A DNA stretch of 64,000 nucleotides from Bosea sp. 685 (GTDB lineage Bacteria > Pseudomonadota > Alphaproteobacteria > Rhizobiales > Beijerinckiaceae). The position numbers and the translations under genes are program-made. Every line of letters begins with the position of its first letter. The stretch's first letter is position 1. The stretch spans positions 3,038,001 to 3,102,000 of the forward strand of contig NZ_CP134779.1 of the NCBI RefSeq assembly GCF_031884435.1, in the 5' to 3' direction. Below the pieces are notes generated by a model. That model ran no database searches. It had not been told where the DNA came from and saw nothing but the letters and a program-made list of their open reading frames with translations. Below, in pieces: positions 44,439 through 53,240 of this stretch.

Positions 44439-44720
44439 GTGACTGCTGCAGCCGACCCCAGCCAAGCCCTCCCTGGAAGCCAACCGCGCAAGAGCCGCGA
44501 AGCTTCGTCCGCCATGGCCGCCGCGCCAGCCGGTGCGATCGATGGCTGCGCCGCCCAGCAACGCCAGCTCCAGTTCGAGGTCTCGCGCTACATCGAATTG
44601 CTGCTCATCGAGCTCGGCACAATGGCGCGTGCCGCCGATCTGCGGCATCTGGTCTATTTCCTCGAACTGACGCGCCAGGAAGCGAGCGACCAGACCGAGC
44701 GTTGCCGCCCCGATCACTGA
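44439..44720 (+). CDS. Small helical protein, paralogue of the previous gene
   Basis: 93 residues from GTG 44439, which has GGAG 9 bases upstream; the frame is open to 44385. The disordered Ala/Pro/Ser-rich first half is followed by the same helical hairpin as its neighbour: RYIELLLIELGTMARAADLR, then HLVYFLELTRQEASDQ. The 88-bp intergenic gap has the AT-rich dyad TGCAAT ... ATTGCA (44401-44420), so this copy may have its own promoter. Function unknown. It is convergent with dprA. Confidence 0.7.
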   Translation: MTAAADPSQALPGSQPRKSREASSAMAAAPAGAIDGCAAQQRQLQFEVSRYIELLLIELGTMARAADLRHLVYFLELTRQEASDQTERCRPDH

Positions 44721-44743
44721 CGGCCTCTCGTACGGCCCACACC

Positions 44744-45955
44744 TCAGGGCATCAGGCGCGTCAGCAAGCCGCCTGGCTGCCGCAAAACCGTGCCTGAAAG
44801 CTCCAGCTCCAGAAGCTCGCGGCTGACGTCGCGGGCGGAACGGCCGCTGGCACGAACGAGATCGTCGATCGAGATCGGCGCAGCGCCAAGCAGATCGAGC
44901 AGGTTGATGCCCTGATCGCCAGTCTGCGACGGCAAGACCTTGTCCTGCCAAGCCGTTTCCGCCGGAAATTCCGTCGTCGGCGCGGGCGTAATCCCAGGCA
45001 GATCGAGCTCGTCCCATAGCGGGTGCGGTGGAGCCTCACCCGCGCCATCCCGCATCACGGCTCCGCTGCCGCCAGGCCTCTGCTCGAACTCGACCAGCGG
45101 CAGCAGCGCCTCGATGACGTGAGCGGCTTCCGCACAAAGCGTCGCGCCCTCACGAATCAGATGGTTGCCCCCCTCGGCGCGCGGATCGAGCGGCGAACCG
45201 GGAACCGCGAAAACCTGCCGGCCTTGCTCATTGGCGAAGCGCGCCGTGATCAGCGAGCCCGATTTGCGGGCCGCTTCGACCACCACGGTTCCCAAGGACA
45301 GCCCGGAGACGAGCCGGTTGCGCCGCGGAAAATCGCGCCCGCGCGGCGCCCAGCCCATCGGCATCTCGCTGATCCCGGCCCCGGTCTCCAGAAGCCGCCG
45401 GAACAAGGGCTCATTCTGAGGCGGATAGACCTCGTCGAGACCGCCGGCCAGCACGGCGATCGTTCCGGTCTTGAGGCTCGCCTCATGGGCTGCGGTGTCG
45501 ATGCCGCGCGCCAGCCCCGAGACCACGACGAAACCCGCCTCGCCCAGATCGCGCGCCAGCCTGGCTGTGAATTTCTGCCCGGCGGCGGAGGCATTGCGCG
45601 AGCCGACGAGCGCAACGCAAGGCCGCAGCAGGGCATCAGTTGCCCCGATCACTGCCAGCAAGGGCGGCGCCGAATCGATCGCCTGCAAGGGCCTCGGATA
45701 GGCCGCCTCGCCCAGGGCGATCAAACGGCCGCCCTGATGCCGCAGAGCCGCGAACTCACGCTCGGCCTCGGCCGGCGTGCAGAGCCGCAGCGTGCGGCCG
45801 GACTGCCGTGCGAGATCCGGCAGGGCTTCAAGCGCCGCGGCCGCACCGCCGAAGCGGTTCATCAAGGCGCGGAAGGTGCGCGGGCCGACGCTTTCGCTGC
45901 GGATCAGTCTCAGCCAATCCAGGCGCTGGCGATCGGTGAGGGCGACGCCAGCCAT
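44744..45955 (-). CDS. dprA: DNA-processing protein DprA
   Basis: Binds incoming single-stranded DNA and loads RecA during transformation; retained in many non-competent bacteria. 403 residues. The N-terminal helical domain is followed by a Rossmann-like core with VALVGSRNASAAGQKFTARL, VSGLARGIDTAAHEASL and NEPLFRRLLETGAGISEMP. The C-terminal winged helix reads LLDLLGAAPISIDDLVRASG. It lies 6 bases after plsY in a pyrB-pyrC'-plsY-dprA run. Confidence 0.93.
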   Translation of the reverse strand: MAGVALTDRQRLDWLRLIRSESVGPRTFRALMNRFGGAAAALEALPDLARQSGRTLRLCTPAEAEREFAALRHQGGRLIALGEAAYPRPLQAIDSAPPLLAVIGATDALLRPCVALVGSRNASAAGQKFTARLARDLGEAGFVVVSGLARGIDTAAHEASLKTGTIAVLAGGLDEVYPPQNEPLFRRLLETGAGISEMPMGWAPRGRDFPRRNRLVSGLSLGTVVVEAARKSGSLITARFANEQGRQVFAVPGSPLDPRAEGGNHLIREGATLCAEAAHVIEALLPLVEFEQRPGGSGAVMRDGAGEAPPHPLWDELDLPGITPAPTTEFPAETAWQDKVLPSQTGDQGINLLDLLGAAPISIDDLVRASGRSARDVSRELLELELSGTVLRQPGGLLTRLMP

Positions 45956-45961
45956 GCCCGT

Positions 45962-46585
45962 TCAGTCCTTCTGGCCGATCTTGCCTTCGCGGCCGCCGAG
46001 CAGCCGCGCGATGTTCTCCCGGTGCATGTACCAGAGCAGCACGGTGAGCAGCGCCATTACTGACGCCATCTGGTATTCATGCGCCCAGAACCAGAGCAGG
46101 AGCGGTGCCAGCACGCTCGCCAGCAGCGCCGAGACCGAGGAATACCGGCTGAGATAGGCGACGCTGAGCCAGATCGCGGCAAAAGTAACGGCAATCGGCC
46201 ATTTCAGCCCGATCAGGATACCGAGATAGGTGGCGACGCCCTTGCCGCCGCAAAAGCGCAGCCAGACCGGGAAGAGATGGCCGAGAAAGGCTCCGAACCC
46301 TGCCAGCAGGGCGGCGCTCTTGCCGCCGACCAGATAGGCGCCGAGCAGCACCGCCGCCGTGCCCTTGAGCATATCGCCGGCCAGCGTCAGCGCCGCGAGC
46401 TTCTTGTTGCCGGTGCGCAGCACATTGGTCGCGCCGATATTGCCCGAGCCGATGCTTCGCAGATCCGGTCCGCCCGACAGGCGCGTCAGGATGATCCCGA
46501 AGGGAATCGAGCCGAGCAGATAGCCGATGGCGAGGGCCGCACAGAGAGAGGGCCATGACAAGCCCAAATTCATCCAGTCCGGCAT
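45962..46585 (-). CDS. plsY: Acyl-phosphate:glycerol-3-phosphate acyltransferase PlsY
   Basis: Five-helix inner-membrane enzyme that makes lysophosphatidic acid, the first step of phospholipid synthesis. The 207-residue protein shows the three cytoplasmic motifs: [48 protein letters not shown] and the [20 protein letters not shown] C-terminus. A composite repeat separates it from the upstream pyrC' gene. Confidence 0.95.
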   Translation of the reverse strand: MPDWMNLGLSWPSLCAALAIGYLLGSIPFGIILTRLSGGPDLRSIGSGNIGATNVLRTGNKKLAALTLAGDMLKGTAAVLLGAYLVGGKSAALLAGFGAFLGHLFPVWLRFCGGKGVATYLGILIGLKWPIAVTFAAIWLSVAYLSRYSSVSALLASVLAPLLLWFWAHEYQMASVMALLTVLLWYMHRENIARLLGGREGKIGQKD

Positions 46586-46618
46586 GCCGCCCCTCTCGTC
46601 TCAGCCCGCACGCGGGAG

Positions 46619-46742
46619 CTTAGAGCATTGCGCGAAAAAGTGGGTACCGGTTTTTCGCAAGAGCAATGCTCTCAACTCCTGGAATCGATCAGGTTTCCCG
46701 CATTCTGATGATGCCGTCCGAATGCGGGAAACCTGATCTAGA
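46619..46742. repeat. Composite dispersed repeat, modules A + B, at the pyrC' stop
   Basis: Module A 46621-46672 (TAGAGCATTGCGCGAAAAAG ... GAGCAATGCTCT). Module B is a perfect hairpin with arms GATCAGGTTTCCCGCATT (46687-46704) and its complement (46721-46738). The last bases (GATCTA) supply the TAG stop codon of the dihydroorotase-like gene on the minus strand. Confidence 0.85.
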
Positions 46743-48042
46743 CCGCGTCGTCGTGATAGACCACCCTGCCCGCGACCAGCGTCGTGCGCACCAGCCCTTC
46801 GAGCTTGGCCTCGTCGAAAGGCGAGTTCTTGGCGCGCGATTTGAGCTTGCGCTTGTCGACGACATGGGGGGCGTCGGGATCGAACAAGGCGAGGTCAGCG
46901 GGCGCGCCCACCGCAAGCCGGCCGCCGGCCAGGCCCAGCAGACCGGCCGGCCGCGCCGAGAGCGAAGCCAGCAGCGTGGCGAGGCCGATCTGCCCGGCAT
47001 GGACCATGCGCAGGGCGGCCGGCAGTAAGGTCTCGATGCCGAGCGCGCCATCGGCGGCTTCCGCAAAGGGCTGGCGCTTGGTCTCGACGTCCTGGGGATC
47101 ATGATCGGACACCACGACGTCGATGACGCCCTCAGCCAGCGCCGCGACCATGGCGAGGCGCTCCTGCTCATGGCGCAAGGGCGGGGAGACCTTGCAGAAG
47201 GTGCGATAGTCCCCGACATCGTTCTCGTTCAGCGTCAGGTTGTTGATCGAGACGCCGCAGGTGACGCGCAGTCCCGATGCCTTGGCCCGGCGCACCAGCT
47301 CGACCGATTCCGCGCAGGAAATCATCGCCGCGTGGTAGCGCGAGCCGGTCGCCCGTGCGAGCCGGATGTCGCGCTCCAGCATCACGGTCTCGGCCTCGTG
47401 GGGGATGCCCGGCAGCCCCTTTCGGCTGGCGAATTCGCCCTCGTTCATGACGCCCGAACCGCGCAGATCGGGATCCTCGACATGGTTCATCAACAGCGCG
47501 TCGAAATCGCGGGCGTAGATCATCGCCCGACGCAGCAATTGCGGATTGCGGACCGCCTTGGCACCATCGCCGAACGCCACCGCGCCGGCTTCCAGCAACA
47601 GGCCGAACTCGGTGATCTCCTTGCCCAGCATGCCCTTGGTCAGGGCGGCCGACGGCAGGACGTTGACAATCGCCTTGTCGCGGGCGCGGCGCTTGATGAA
47701 GTCGATGATCGCGGGGTCGTCGATCGGCGGATCGGTATCGGGCCGGCAGACGACCGTGGTGACGCCGCCTGCGGCGGCGGCTTGCGAGCCGGTGCCAAGC
47801 GTTTCGCGGAATTCGGCCCCTGGCTCGCCGAGAAAGGCGCGCAGATCGACCAGCCCCGGCGCCAGAACCAGGCCGCCCGCATCGATCAGCTGCGTGCCTT
47901 CCGCGACGGCCGGGCGCGCGCCGCCCCAGACGACGTCCGCGATCAGGCCAGACCGGATGAGGAGCGAACCGCGCTCGTCGCGCCCCGTCGCCGGATCGAC
48001 GAGCCGGGCGTTGACGATCGCGATGTCCTGAAGTTCAGCCAT
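46738..48042 (-). CDS. pyrX: Dihydroorotase homologue lacking metal ligands (PyrC'/PyrX type)
   Basis: 434-residue class I dihydroorotase-fold protein directly downstream of pyrB. In active enzymes the metal motif is DxHxHLRxPG; here it is DLRAFLGEPG, with both histidines replaced. The later PHH metal region is INNLTLNEND, the next conserved His is replaced by Met in YHAAMISCAESV, and only DHDP near the C-terminus keeps the DH pair. The protein is therefore probably non-catalytic and acts as a structural partner of aspartate carbamoyltransferase, like PyrX of pseudomonads; a true PyrC must lie elsewhere. Its stop codon lies in a dispersed repeat. Confidence 0.82.
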   Translation of the reverse strand: MAELQDIAIVNARLVDPATGRDERGSLLIRSGLIADVVWGGARPAVAEGTQLIDAGGLVLAPGLVDLRAFLGEPGAEFRETLGTGSQAAAAGGVTTVVCRPDTDPPIDDPAIIDFIKRRARDKAIVNVLPSAALTKGMLGKEITEFGLLLEAGAVAFGDGAKAVRNPQLLRRAMIYARDFDALLMNHVEDPDLRGSGVMNEGEFASRKGLPGIPHEAETVMLERDIRLARATGSRYHAAMISCAESVELVRRAKASGLRVTCGVSINNLTLNENDVGDYRTFCKVSPPLRHEQERLAMVAALAEGVIDVVVSDHDPQDVETKRQPFAEAADGALGIETLLPAALRMVHAGQIGLATLLASLSARPAGLLGLAGGRLAVGAPADLALFDPDAPHVVDKRKLKSRAKNSPFDEAKLEGLVRTTLVAGRVVYHDDAV

Positions 48043-48277
48043 GGTCGGTTCCATTCCTGCCGTCACGGCTCTGCCTGCGCGCGACGGCATAAGTCCAGAA
48101 GCCCACCAGCCCCCAGAACGCCAGACATAAAACGGCACCCGCGGCGACGATGAACCAGGTCCAGCCCGAGCGAGGCTCGGCGTAGAGGAACCCGGCGGAG
48201 ACGACGAGATAGAGCGCCACGAAGACGTATCGGACCCGGCGCATCAGCTTCAGCAGCAGGGCAAGGGCGAGGTCCAC
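48035..48277 (-). CDS. Small two-helix membrane protein between pyrB and pyrX
   Basis: 80 residues from GTG 48277, five bases after the pyrB stop; its own stop overlaps the pyrX start by eight bases, so all three are probably translated together. There are two hydrophobic helices (YVFVALYLVVSAGFLYA and FIVAAGAVLCLAFWGLVGFW) and an Arg-rich end (ARRQSRDGRNG). No family is recognised. The tight packing argues that it is expressed; its role in a pyrimidine operon is unclear. Confidence 0.6.
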   Translation of the reverse strand: MDLALALLLKLMRRVRYVFVALYLVVSAGFLYAEPRSGWTWFIVAAGAVLCLAFWGLVGFWTYAVARRQSRDGRNGTDHG

Positions 48278-48282
48278 TGCGC

Positions 48283-49227
48283 TCAGCCATTCGGCAGGTG
48301 CTGGGCGAGCGCATCAAGTACGGCCATGCGGACGGCAACGCCCATCTCGACCTGTTCACGGATCAATGACTGTGCGCCGTCGGCGACCTCGGAGGAGATC
48401 TCGACGCCGCGGTTCATCGGGCCTGGATGCATCACGAGCGCGTCCGGCTGGGCTGAGTCGAGCTTGTCGCGATCGAGCCCGAAATAGCGGAAATACTCCT
48501 TTGGGGACGGCACGAACGCACCATGCATGCGTTCGAGCTGCAGGCGCAGCATCATCACGATGTCAGCGCCTTCCAACCCCTTCTTCATGTCGGTGAAGAC
48601 AGCGACGCCCATGCGCTCGATGCCGGCCGGCAGCAGGGTCGAGGGGGCGATCAGGCGGACTTTCGCGCCGAGCGCGTTCAAAAGGATGATGTTGGAGCGG
48701 GCGACGCGCGAATGCAGGATGTCGCCGCAGATCGCCACCGTCAGCCCGGCGATGCGGCCCTTGTTGCGGCGGATGGTGAGCGCGTCGAGAAGCGCCTGCG
48801 TCGGGTGCTCATGGGCGCCGTCGCCGGCATTGACCACGGAGCAATCGACCTTGCGGGCCAAGAGATTGACCGCACCGGCCGCATGATGGCGCACCACCAG
48901 GATGTCGGGCCGCATCGCGTTCAGCGTCGCTGCGGTGTCGATCAGCGTCTCGCCCTTCTTCACCGAAGAGGAGGCGACCGACATGTTCATGACGTCGGCG
49001 CCGAGCCGCTTGCCGGCGAGCTCGAAGGAGGCCTGCGTCCGGGTCGAGGGCTCGAAGAACAGGTTGATCTGGGTGCGGCCGCGCAGGGTCGCCGTCTTCT
49101 TTTCGACCTGCCGGGAGAGCGCGACATAAGTGTCGGCCCTGTCCAACAGCGCCTCGATGTCCAGATGGGACAACCCCTCGATGCCGAGGAGGTGGCGGTG
49201 CGGGTAGAGCGGTGCTGGCGATGTCAT
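48283..49227 (-). CDS. pyrB: Aspartate carbamoyltransferase catalytic subunit
   Basis: Second step of pyrimidine synthesis. The 314-residue protein from ATG 49227 ([20 protein letters not shown]) shows the carbamoyl-phosphate loop [13 protein letters not shown], the KKGET lid motif in [28 protein letters not shown] and [13 protein letters not shown]. No regulatory pyrI is seen; instead the inactive dihydroorotase homologue follows, as in the PyrB-PyrX class of ATCase. An in-frame start at 49272 adds 15 unconserved residues. Confidence 0.95.
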   Translation of the reverse strand: MTSPAPLYPHRHLLGIEGLSHLDIEALLDRADTYVALSRQVEKKTATLRGRTQINLFFEPSTRTQASFELAGKRLGADVMNMSVASSSVKKGETLIDTAATLNAMRPDILVVRHHAAGAVNLLARKVDCSVVNAGDGAHEHPTQALLDALTIRRNKGRIAGLTVAICGDILHSRVARSNIILLNALGAKVRLIAPSTLLPAGIERMGVAVFTDMKKGLEGADIVMMLRLQLERMHGAFVPSPKEYFRYFGLDRDKLDSAQPDALVMHPGPMNRGVEISSEVADGAQSLIREQVEMGVAVRMAVLDALAQHLPNG

Positions 49228-49321
49228 TTGAAGCAGGGTGTTTAGGCGCGAGTCGTGGCCTGCGCAAGGCACGGTTGCGGCCGCGCCCGCCTTTTTCCCA
49301 AGCTGCGTCTCACGCGGCCTC

Positions 49322-50143
49322 TCACTCGGCCTTCAACGCATAGACATGCTCCTGCCCCGGGAACCGGCGCGCCTTGACCTCCGCGGCATAGGTTGAGACT
49401 GCCTGCCTCACCTCAGCAGCGAGATTGCCATAGGTTTTCACGAATTTCGGCACGCGCTCGGTCAAACCGAGCATGTCGTCGAGGACGAGGATCTGGCCGT
49501 CGCATGCCACGGACGCGCCGATGCCGATGGTCGGGATACCGACCTTTTCGGTGATCTCCACCGCCAGCGGTTCGGCGACAGCCTCGATCACCATCGCAAA
49601 GGCGCCCGCCTGCGCGACCGCCTCGGCATCGGCGAGAATCGCCGGCCACTCGACCTTGCTGCGGCCCTGGGCCTTGAAGCCGCCGAGCGTATTGACCGCC
49701 TGCGGCGTCAGGCCGACATGGCCCATCACCGGCACGCCGCGCTCGACCAGGAAGCGGATGGTCTGCGCCATGCGCGCGCCGCCTTCGAGCTTGACCGCGC
49801 CGCAACCGGTCTCCTTGAGGATGCGCGCGGCGTTGCGCAGGGCCTGCTCGCGGCTTTCCTCATAGCTGCCGAAAGGCATGTCGACCACAATGAGAGCCTG
49901 GCGCGTCGCGCGCATCACGGCCTGGCCATGCAGGATCATCATCTCCAGCGTCACCGGAACGGTGCTGTCGAGCCCATAGACCACCATGCCGAGCGAATCG
50001 CCGACCAGGATGAAATCAGCGACCTCGTCGACGATGCCCGCCATCGCGGCGGTATAGGCCGTCAGGGAGACGATCGGCTCGCCGGATTTGCGCGCCTGGA
50101 TGTCCTGCGCGGTCCGGCGCTTGATCAAGCTGTGTACAGACAC
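49322..50143 (-). CDS. panB: 3-methyl-2-oxobutanoate hydroxymethyltransferase
   Basis: First committed step of pantothenate synthesis, adding a hydroxymethyl group to ketoisovalerate. 273-residue (beta/alpha)8 enzyme: [70 protein letters not shown] and [23 protein letters not shown] 50143 is chosen because GGAGG lies 5 bases upstream; the frame is open four codons further. There is no panC beside it. It is divergent from topA across 230 bp in which I see no gene. Confidence 0.95.
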   Translation of the reverse strand: MSVHSLIKRRTAQDIQARKSGEPIVSLTAYTAAMAGIVDEVADFILVGDSLGMVVYGLDSTVPVTLEMMILHGQAVMRATRQALIVVDMPFGSYEESREQALRNAARILKETGCGAVKLEGGARMAQTIRFLVERGVPVMGHVGLTPQAVNTLGGFKAQGRSKVEWPAILADAEAVAQAGAFAMVIEAVAEPLAVEITEKVGIPTIGIGASVACDGQILVLDDMLGLTERVPKFVKTYGNLAAEVRQAVSTYAAEVKARRFPGQEHVYALKAE

Positions 50144-50373
50144 AATATCCTCCACTCATCGTCGTCGAACGCCAGCGCCCCCGGTAAGGCCTCCACCGGT
50201 CCGGTCAAAGCATAATCGGCGTTTGACAGAGAGAACGGCGTGAACCACTTTCGCGCGCCATTCCGAACCGCTATCAACGCGCCCTGCGCCAAGCTTCGCC
50301 AGGCAGGCACATAAAGTGCTTTCCCTGTGCTTTGCCCGGCCCCGTCCTTCGCCCATTGAGACTGAAACGCACC

Positions 50374-53055
50374 ATGAAGCTCCTCGTCGTCGAGTCGCCG
50401 GCCAAGGCCAAGACGATCAACAAATATCTCGGCTCGGATTACGAGGTCATCGCCTCGTTCGGGCATATCCGCGACCTGCCCGCCAAGGACGGCTCCGTCG
50501 AGCCTGAGCAGGACTTCGCGATGAAGTGGGAGATTGAGGGGCGCGGCGCCAAGCAGGTCGCCGAGATCGTCAAGGCGCTGAAAGGCGCCGACAAGCTGAT
50601 CCTCGCAACCGACCCGGACCGCGAGGGCGAGGCCATCTCCTGGCACGTGCTGGAAGCGCTGAACGCCAAGCGGGCGCTCAAGGGCATTCCCGTCGAGCGC
50701 GTCACCTTTAACGCCGTGACCAAGGACGCCGTGGAGAAGGCGCTGGCCAATCCGCGCCAGGTCGACCAGGCGCTGGTCGACGCCTATCTGGCGCGCCGGG
50801 CGCTCGACTATCTCGTCGGCTTCACCCTCTCCCCAGTGCTCTGGCGCAAATTGCCCGGCGCGCGCTCGGCCGGCCGCGTCCAGTCGGTGGCGCTGCGCAT
50901 CGTCTGCGACCGCGAGCGCGAGATCGAGGCCTTCCGGGCCCGCGAATACTGGTCGCTGGTGGCCACGCTCGCCACCAGCGCAGGCGGCGTCTTCGACGCG
51001 CGGCTCGTCGGAGCCGACGGCAAGAAGATCACCCGGCTCGACATCGGCACCGGCGACGAGGCGCGCGCCTTCAAGGCGGCGCTGGAGACCGCCGCCTTCA
51101 ACGTGGCGAATGTCGAGGCCAAGCCCGTCAAGCGCCACCCCTATCCGCCCTTCCAGACCTCGACCTTGCAGCAGGAGGCCTCGCGCAAGCTGGGCCTCGC
51201 CCCGGCGCGGACGATGCAACTGGCGCAGCGGCTCTATGAGGGCGTCGACATCGGCGGCGAGACGGTCGGCCTCATCACCTATATGCGAACCGACGGCGTC
51301 GACATGGACGGCTCGGCCATCACCGCCGCCCGACGCGTCATCGGCAAGGAGTTCGGCGACGCCTATGTTCCCGGCGTTCCGCGCAAATACACGGTCAAGG
51401 CCAAGAACGCGCAGGAGGCCCATGAGGCGATCCGGCCGACCGATCTCGGCCGCCTGCCCGCAATGGTGGCGCGCCATCTCGAACCCGAGCAGGCGCGGCT
51501 CTACGAGCTGATCTGGAAGCGCACCATCGCCAGCCAGATGGAATCGGCCTCACTCGAACGCACCACGGTCGACATTGCCGCCAAGGTCAGCGCGCGCAAT
51601 CTGGAACTGCGCGCCACCGGCCAGGTCGTGCTCTTCGACGGCTTCCTGACGCTCTATCAGGAGAGCCGTGACGACGAGGAGGACGAGGACTCAAAGAAGC
51701 TGCCTGCGATGAAGGATGGCGAGCCGCTCGAGAAGCGCGCCATCGCGGCCGACCAGCACTTCACGGAGCCGCCGCCGCGCTATTCGGAGGCCAGCCTCGT
51801 CAAACGCATGGAAGAGCTCGGCATCGGCCGGCCTTCGACCTATGCCGCGACGCTGTCGACCCTGCGCGACCGCGAATATGTCCGCATCGATAAGAAGCGC
51901 CTCGTCCCCGAGGACAAGGGCATGCTGGTGACGGCGTTCCTGGAGAGCTTCTTCAAGCGCTATGTCGAGTTCGACTTCACGGCGAATCTCGAGGAACAGC
52001 TCGACCGGGTCTCCAACGCCGAGATCGACTGGAAGGTGCTGCTGCGCGAATTCTGGGAAGAATTCACCAAATCGATCGGCGAAACCAAGGATCTGCGCGT
52101 CACCGAGGTGCTGGAGGCACTGAACGGCGTGCTCGGCGCCCATGTTTTCCCGGCGCGCGAGGATGGCGGCGATCCGCGCTCCTGCCAGGTTTGCGGCACC
52201 GGTACGCTCTCGCTCAAGCTCGGCAAGTTCGGCGCCTTCGTCGGCTGTTCGAACTATCCGGAATGCCGCTACACCCGGCCGCTGACCGTCTCCGCGGCCG
52301 ATGGCGAAGCCACGACTGAGGGCGGCCAGGGCGCGCCGGGCGTGCGCATCCTCGGCAAGGATCCGGTCACGGAGGTCGATGTCACGCTGCGGGACGGCCG
52401 CTTCGGGCCCTATATCCAGCTCGGCGAGGGTGAGAAGCCCAAGCGCTCCAGCCTGCCCAAAGGCATGAGCGCTGCCAGCGTGACGCTGGAGAAGGCCCTG
52501 GCGCTGCTGGCGCTGCCAAGGGAGGTCGCGAAGCATCCCGAGAGCGGCGAGCCAATCCTCGTCGGCATCGGCCGCTACGGGCCTTACGTCCAGCATGGCA
52601 AGACCTACGCCAATATCGACAAGGATGACGACATCCTCGAGCTCGGCGGCAACCGCGCCATCGACCTGATCGTCGCCAAGGAGAGCGGCGGCGGTGGCAG
52701 CCGTTTCGGGCGTGGCGCAGCCGTGCCGGGGCGCGACCTCGGTGAGCATCCGGGCGGCGGCAAGCTCGTCGTCCGCGCCGGCAAATACGGCCCTTACGTC
52801 AACTGGGGCAAGGTCAACGCGACCCTACCCAAGACAATGACGCAGGAGGCGATCACGCTCGAACAGGCGGTCGAACTCGTCAACGCCAAGGCCGAGGCCA
52901 GCGGCGTCAAGGGTGGCGGGAAGCCCAAAGCTGCGGCGAAGGCGAAGGCTCCGGCCAAGGCTGCCGTGAAATCCGCAGCCAAGCCGAAAGCCACTGCAAA
53001 GGCAAAGGCGCCAGCCAAGGCAGCGGCTAAACCGAAAGCCGCCGCGAAGGCCTGA
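50374..53055 (+). CDS. topA: DNA topoisomerase I
   Basis: Type IA topoisomerase that removes negative supercoils. 893 residues: TOPRIM domain from MKLLVVESPAKAKTINKYLG with Glu8 and LATDPDREGEAISWHVLE, then the catalytic Tyr303 in GLITYMRTDGVDMDGSAI. One C4 zinc finger lies near 604-630 (CQVCGTG ... VGCSNYPECRY), followed by three topoisomerase C-terminal repeats (GRFGPYIQLGEG, IGRYGPYVQHGKTY, AGKYGPYVNWGKV). The last 45 residues are a Lys/Ala/Pro histone-H1-like tail made of AKAKAPAKAA-type repeats. Confidence 0.97.
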   Translation: MKLLVVESPAKAKTINKYLGSDYEVIASFGHIRDLPAKDGSVEPEQDFAMKWEIEGRGAKQVAEIVKALKGADKLILATDPDREGEAISWHVLEALNAKRALKGIPVERVTFNAVTKDAVEKALANPRQVDQALVDAYLARRALDYLVGFTLSPVLWRKLPGARSAGRVQSVALRIVCDREREIEAFRAREYWSLVATLATSAGGVFDARLVGADGKKITRLDIGTGDEARAFKAALETAAFNVANVEAKPVKRHPYPPFQTSTLQQEASRKLGLAPARTMQLAQRLYEGVDIGGETVGLITYMRTDGVDMDGSAITAARRVIGKEFGDAYVPGVPRKYTVKAKNAQEAHEAIRPTDLGRLPAMVARHLEPEQARLYELIWKRTIASQMESASLERTTVDIAAKVSARNLELRATGQVVLFDGFLTLYQESRDDEEDEDSKKLPAMKDGEPLEKRAIAADQHFTEPPPRYSEASLVKRMEELGIGRPSTYAATLSTLRDREYVRIDKKRLVPEDKGMLVTAFLESFFKRYVEFDFTANLEEQLDRVSNAEIDWKVLLREFWEEFTKSIGETKDLRVTEVLEALNGVLGAHVFPAREDGGDPRSCQVCGTGTLSLKLGKFGAFVGCSNYPECRYTRPLTVSAADGEATTEGGQGAPGVRILGKDPVTEVDVTLRDGRFGPYIQLGEGEKPKRSSLPKGMSAASVTLEKALALLALPREVAKHPESGEPILVGIGRYGPYVQHGKTYANIDKDDDILELGGNRAIDLIVAKESGGGGSRFGRGAAVPGRDLGEHPGGGKLVVRAGKYGPYVNWGKVNATLPKTMTQEAITLEQAVELVNAKAEASGVKGGGKPKAAAKAKAPAKAAVKSAAKPKATAKAKAPAKAAAKPKAAAKA

Positions 53056-53064
53056 CCAGCCCGA

Positions 53065-53215
53065 GCCGTCATTCCGGGGCTTCGCGCAGCGAAGAGCCCG
53101 GAACCCAGAACCGATGCCGTTACAGTTGAAGCGCGGTCCTTCCGGCGCCTTTCTGATCATCGTCATCGGTTCTGGGTTCCGGGCTCAGGCCTGCGGCCTG
53201 CCCCGGAATGACGGC
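53065..53215. repeat. Long palindromic intergenic repeat (family E)
   Basis: Outer arms GCCGTCATTCCGGGGC (53065-53080) and its exact complement (53200-53215). Inner arms are CCCGGAACCCAGAACCGATG and CATCGGTTCTGGGTTCCGGG. It fills the gap between the convergent genes topA and the DUF2778 protein. Confidence 0.88.
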
Positions 53216-53240
53216 TTGGCTCCCTTGCAGAACGCTCTAG

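Noticed and set aside
52900..53055. Short repeats in the 3' end of topA considered as a tandem-repeat locus or CRISPR-like array
   Set aside because: They encode a Lys/Ala/Pro tail typical of topoisomerase I C-termini; unit lengths vary and there are no spacers.
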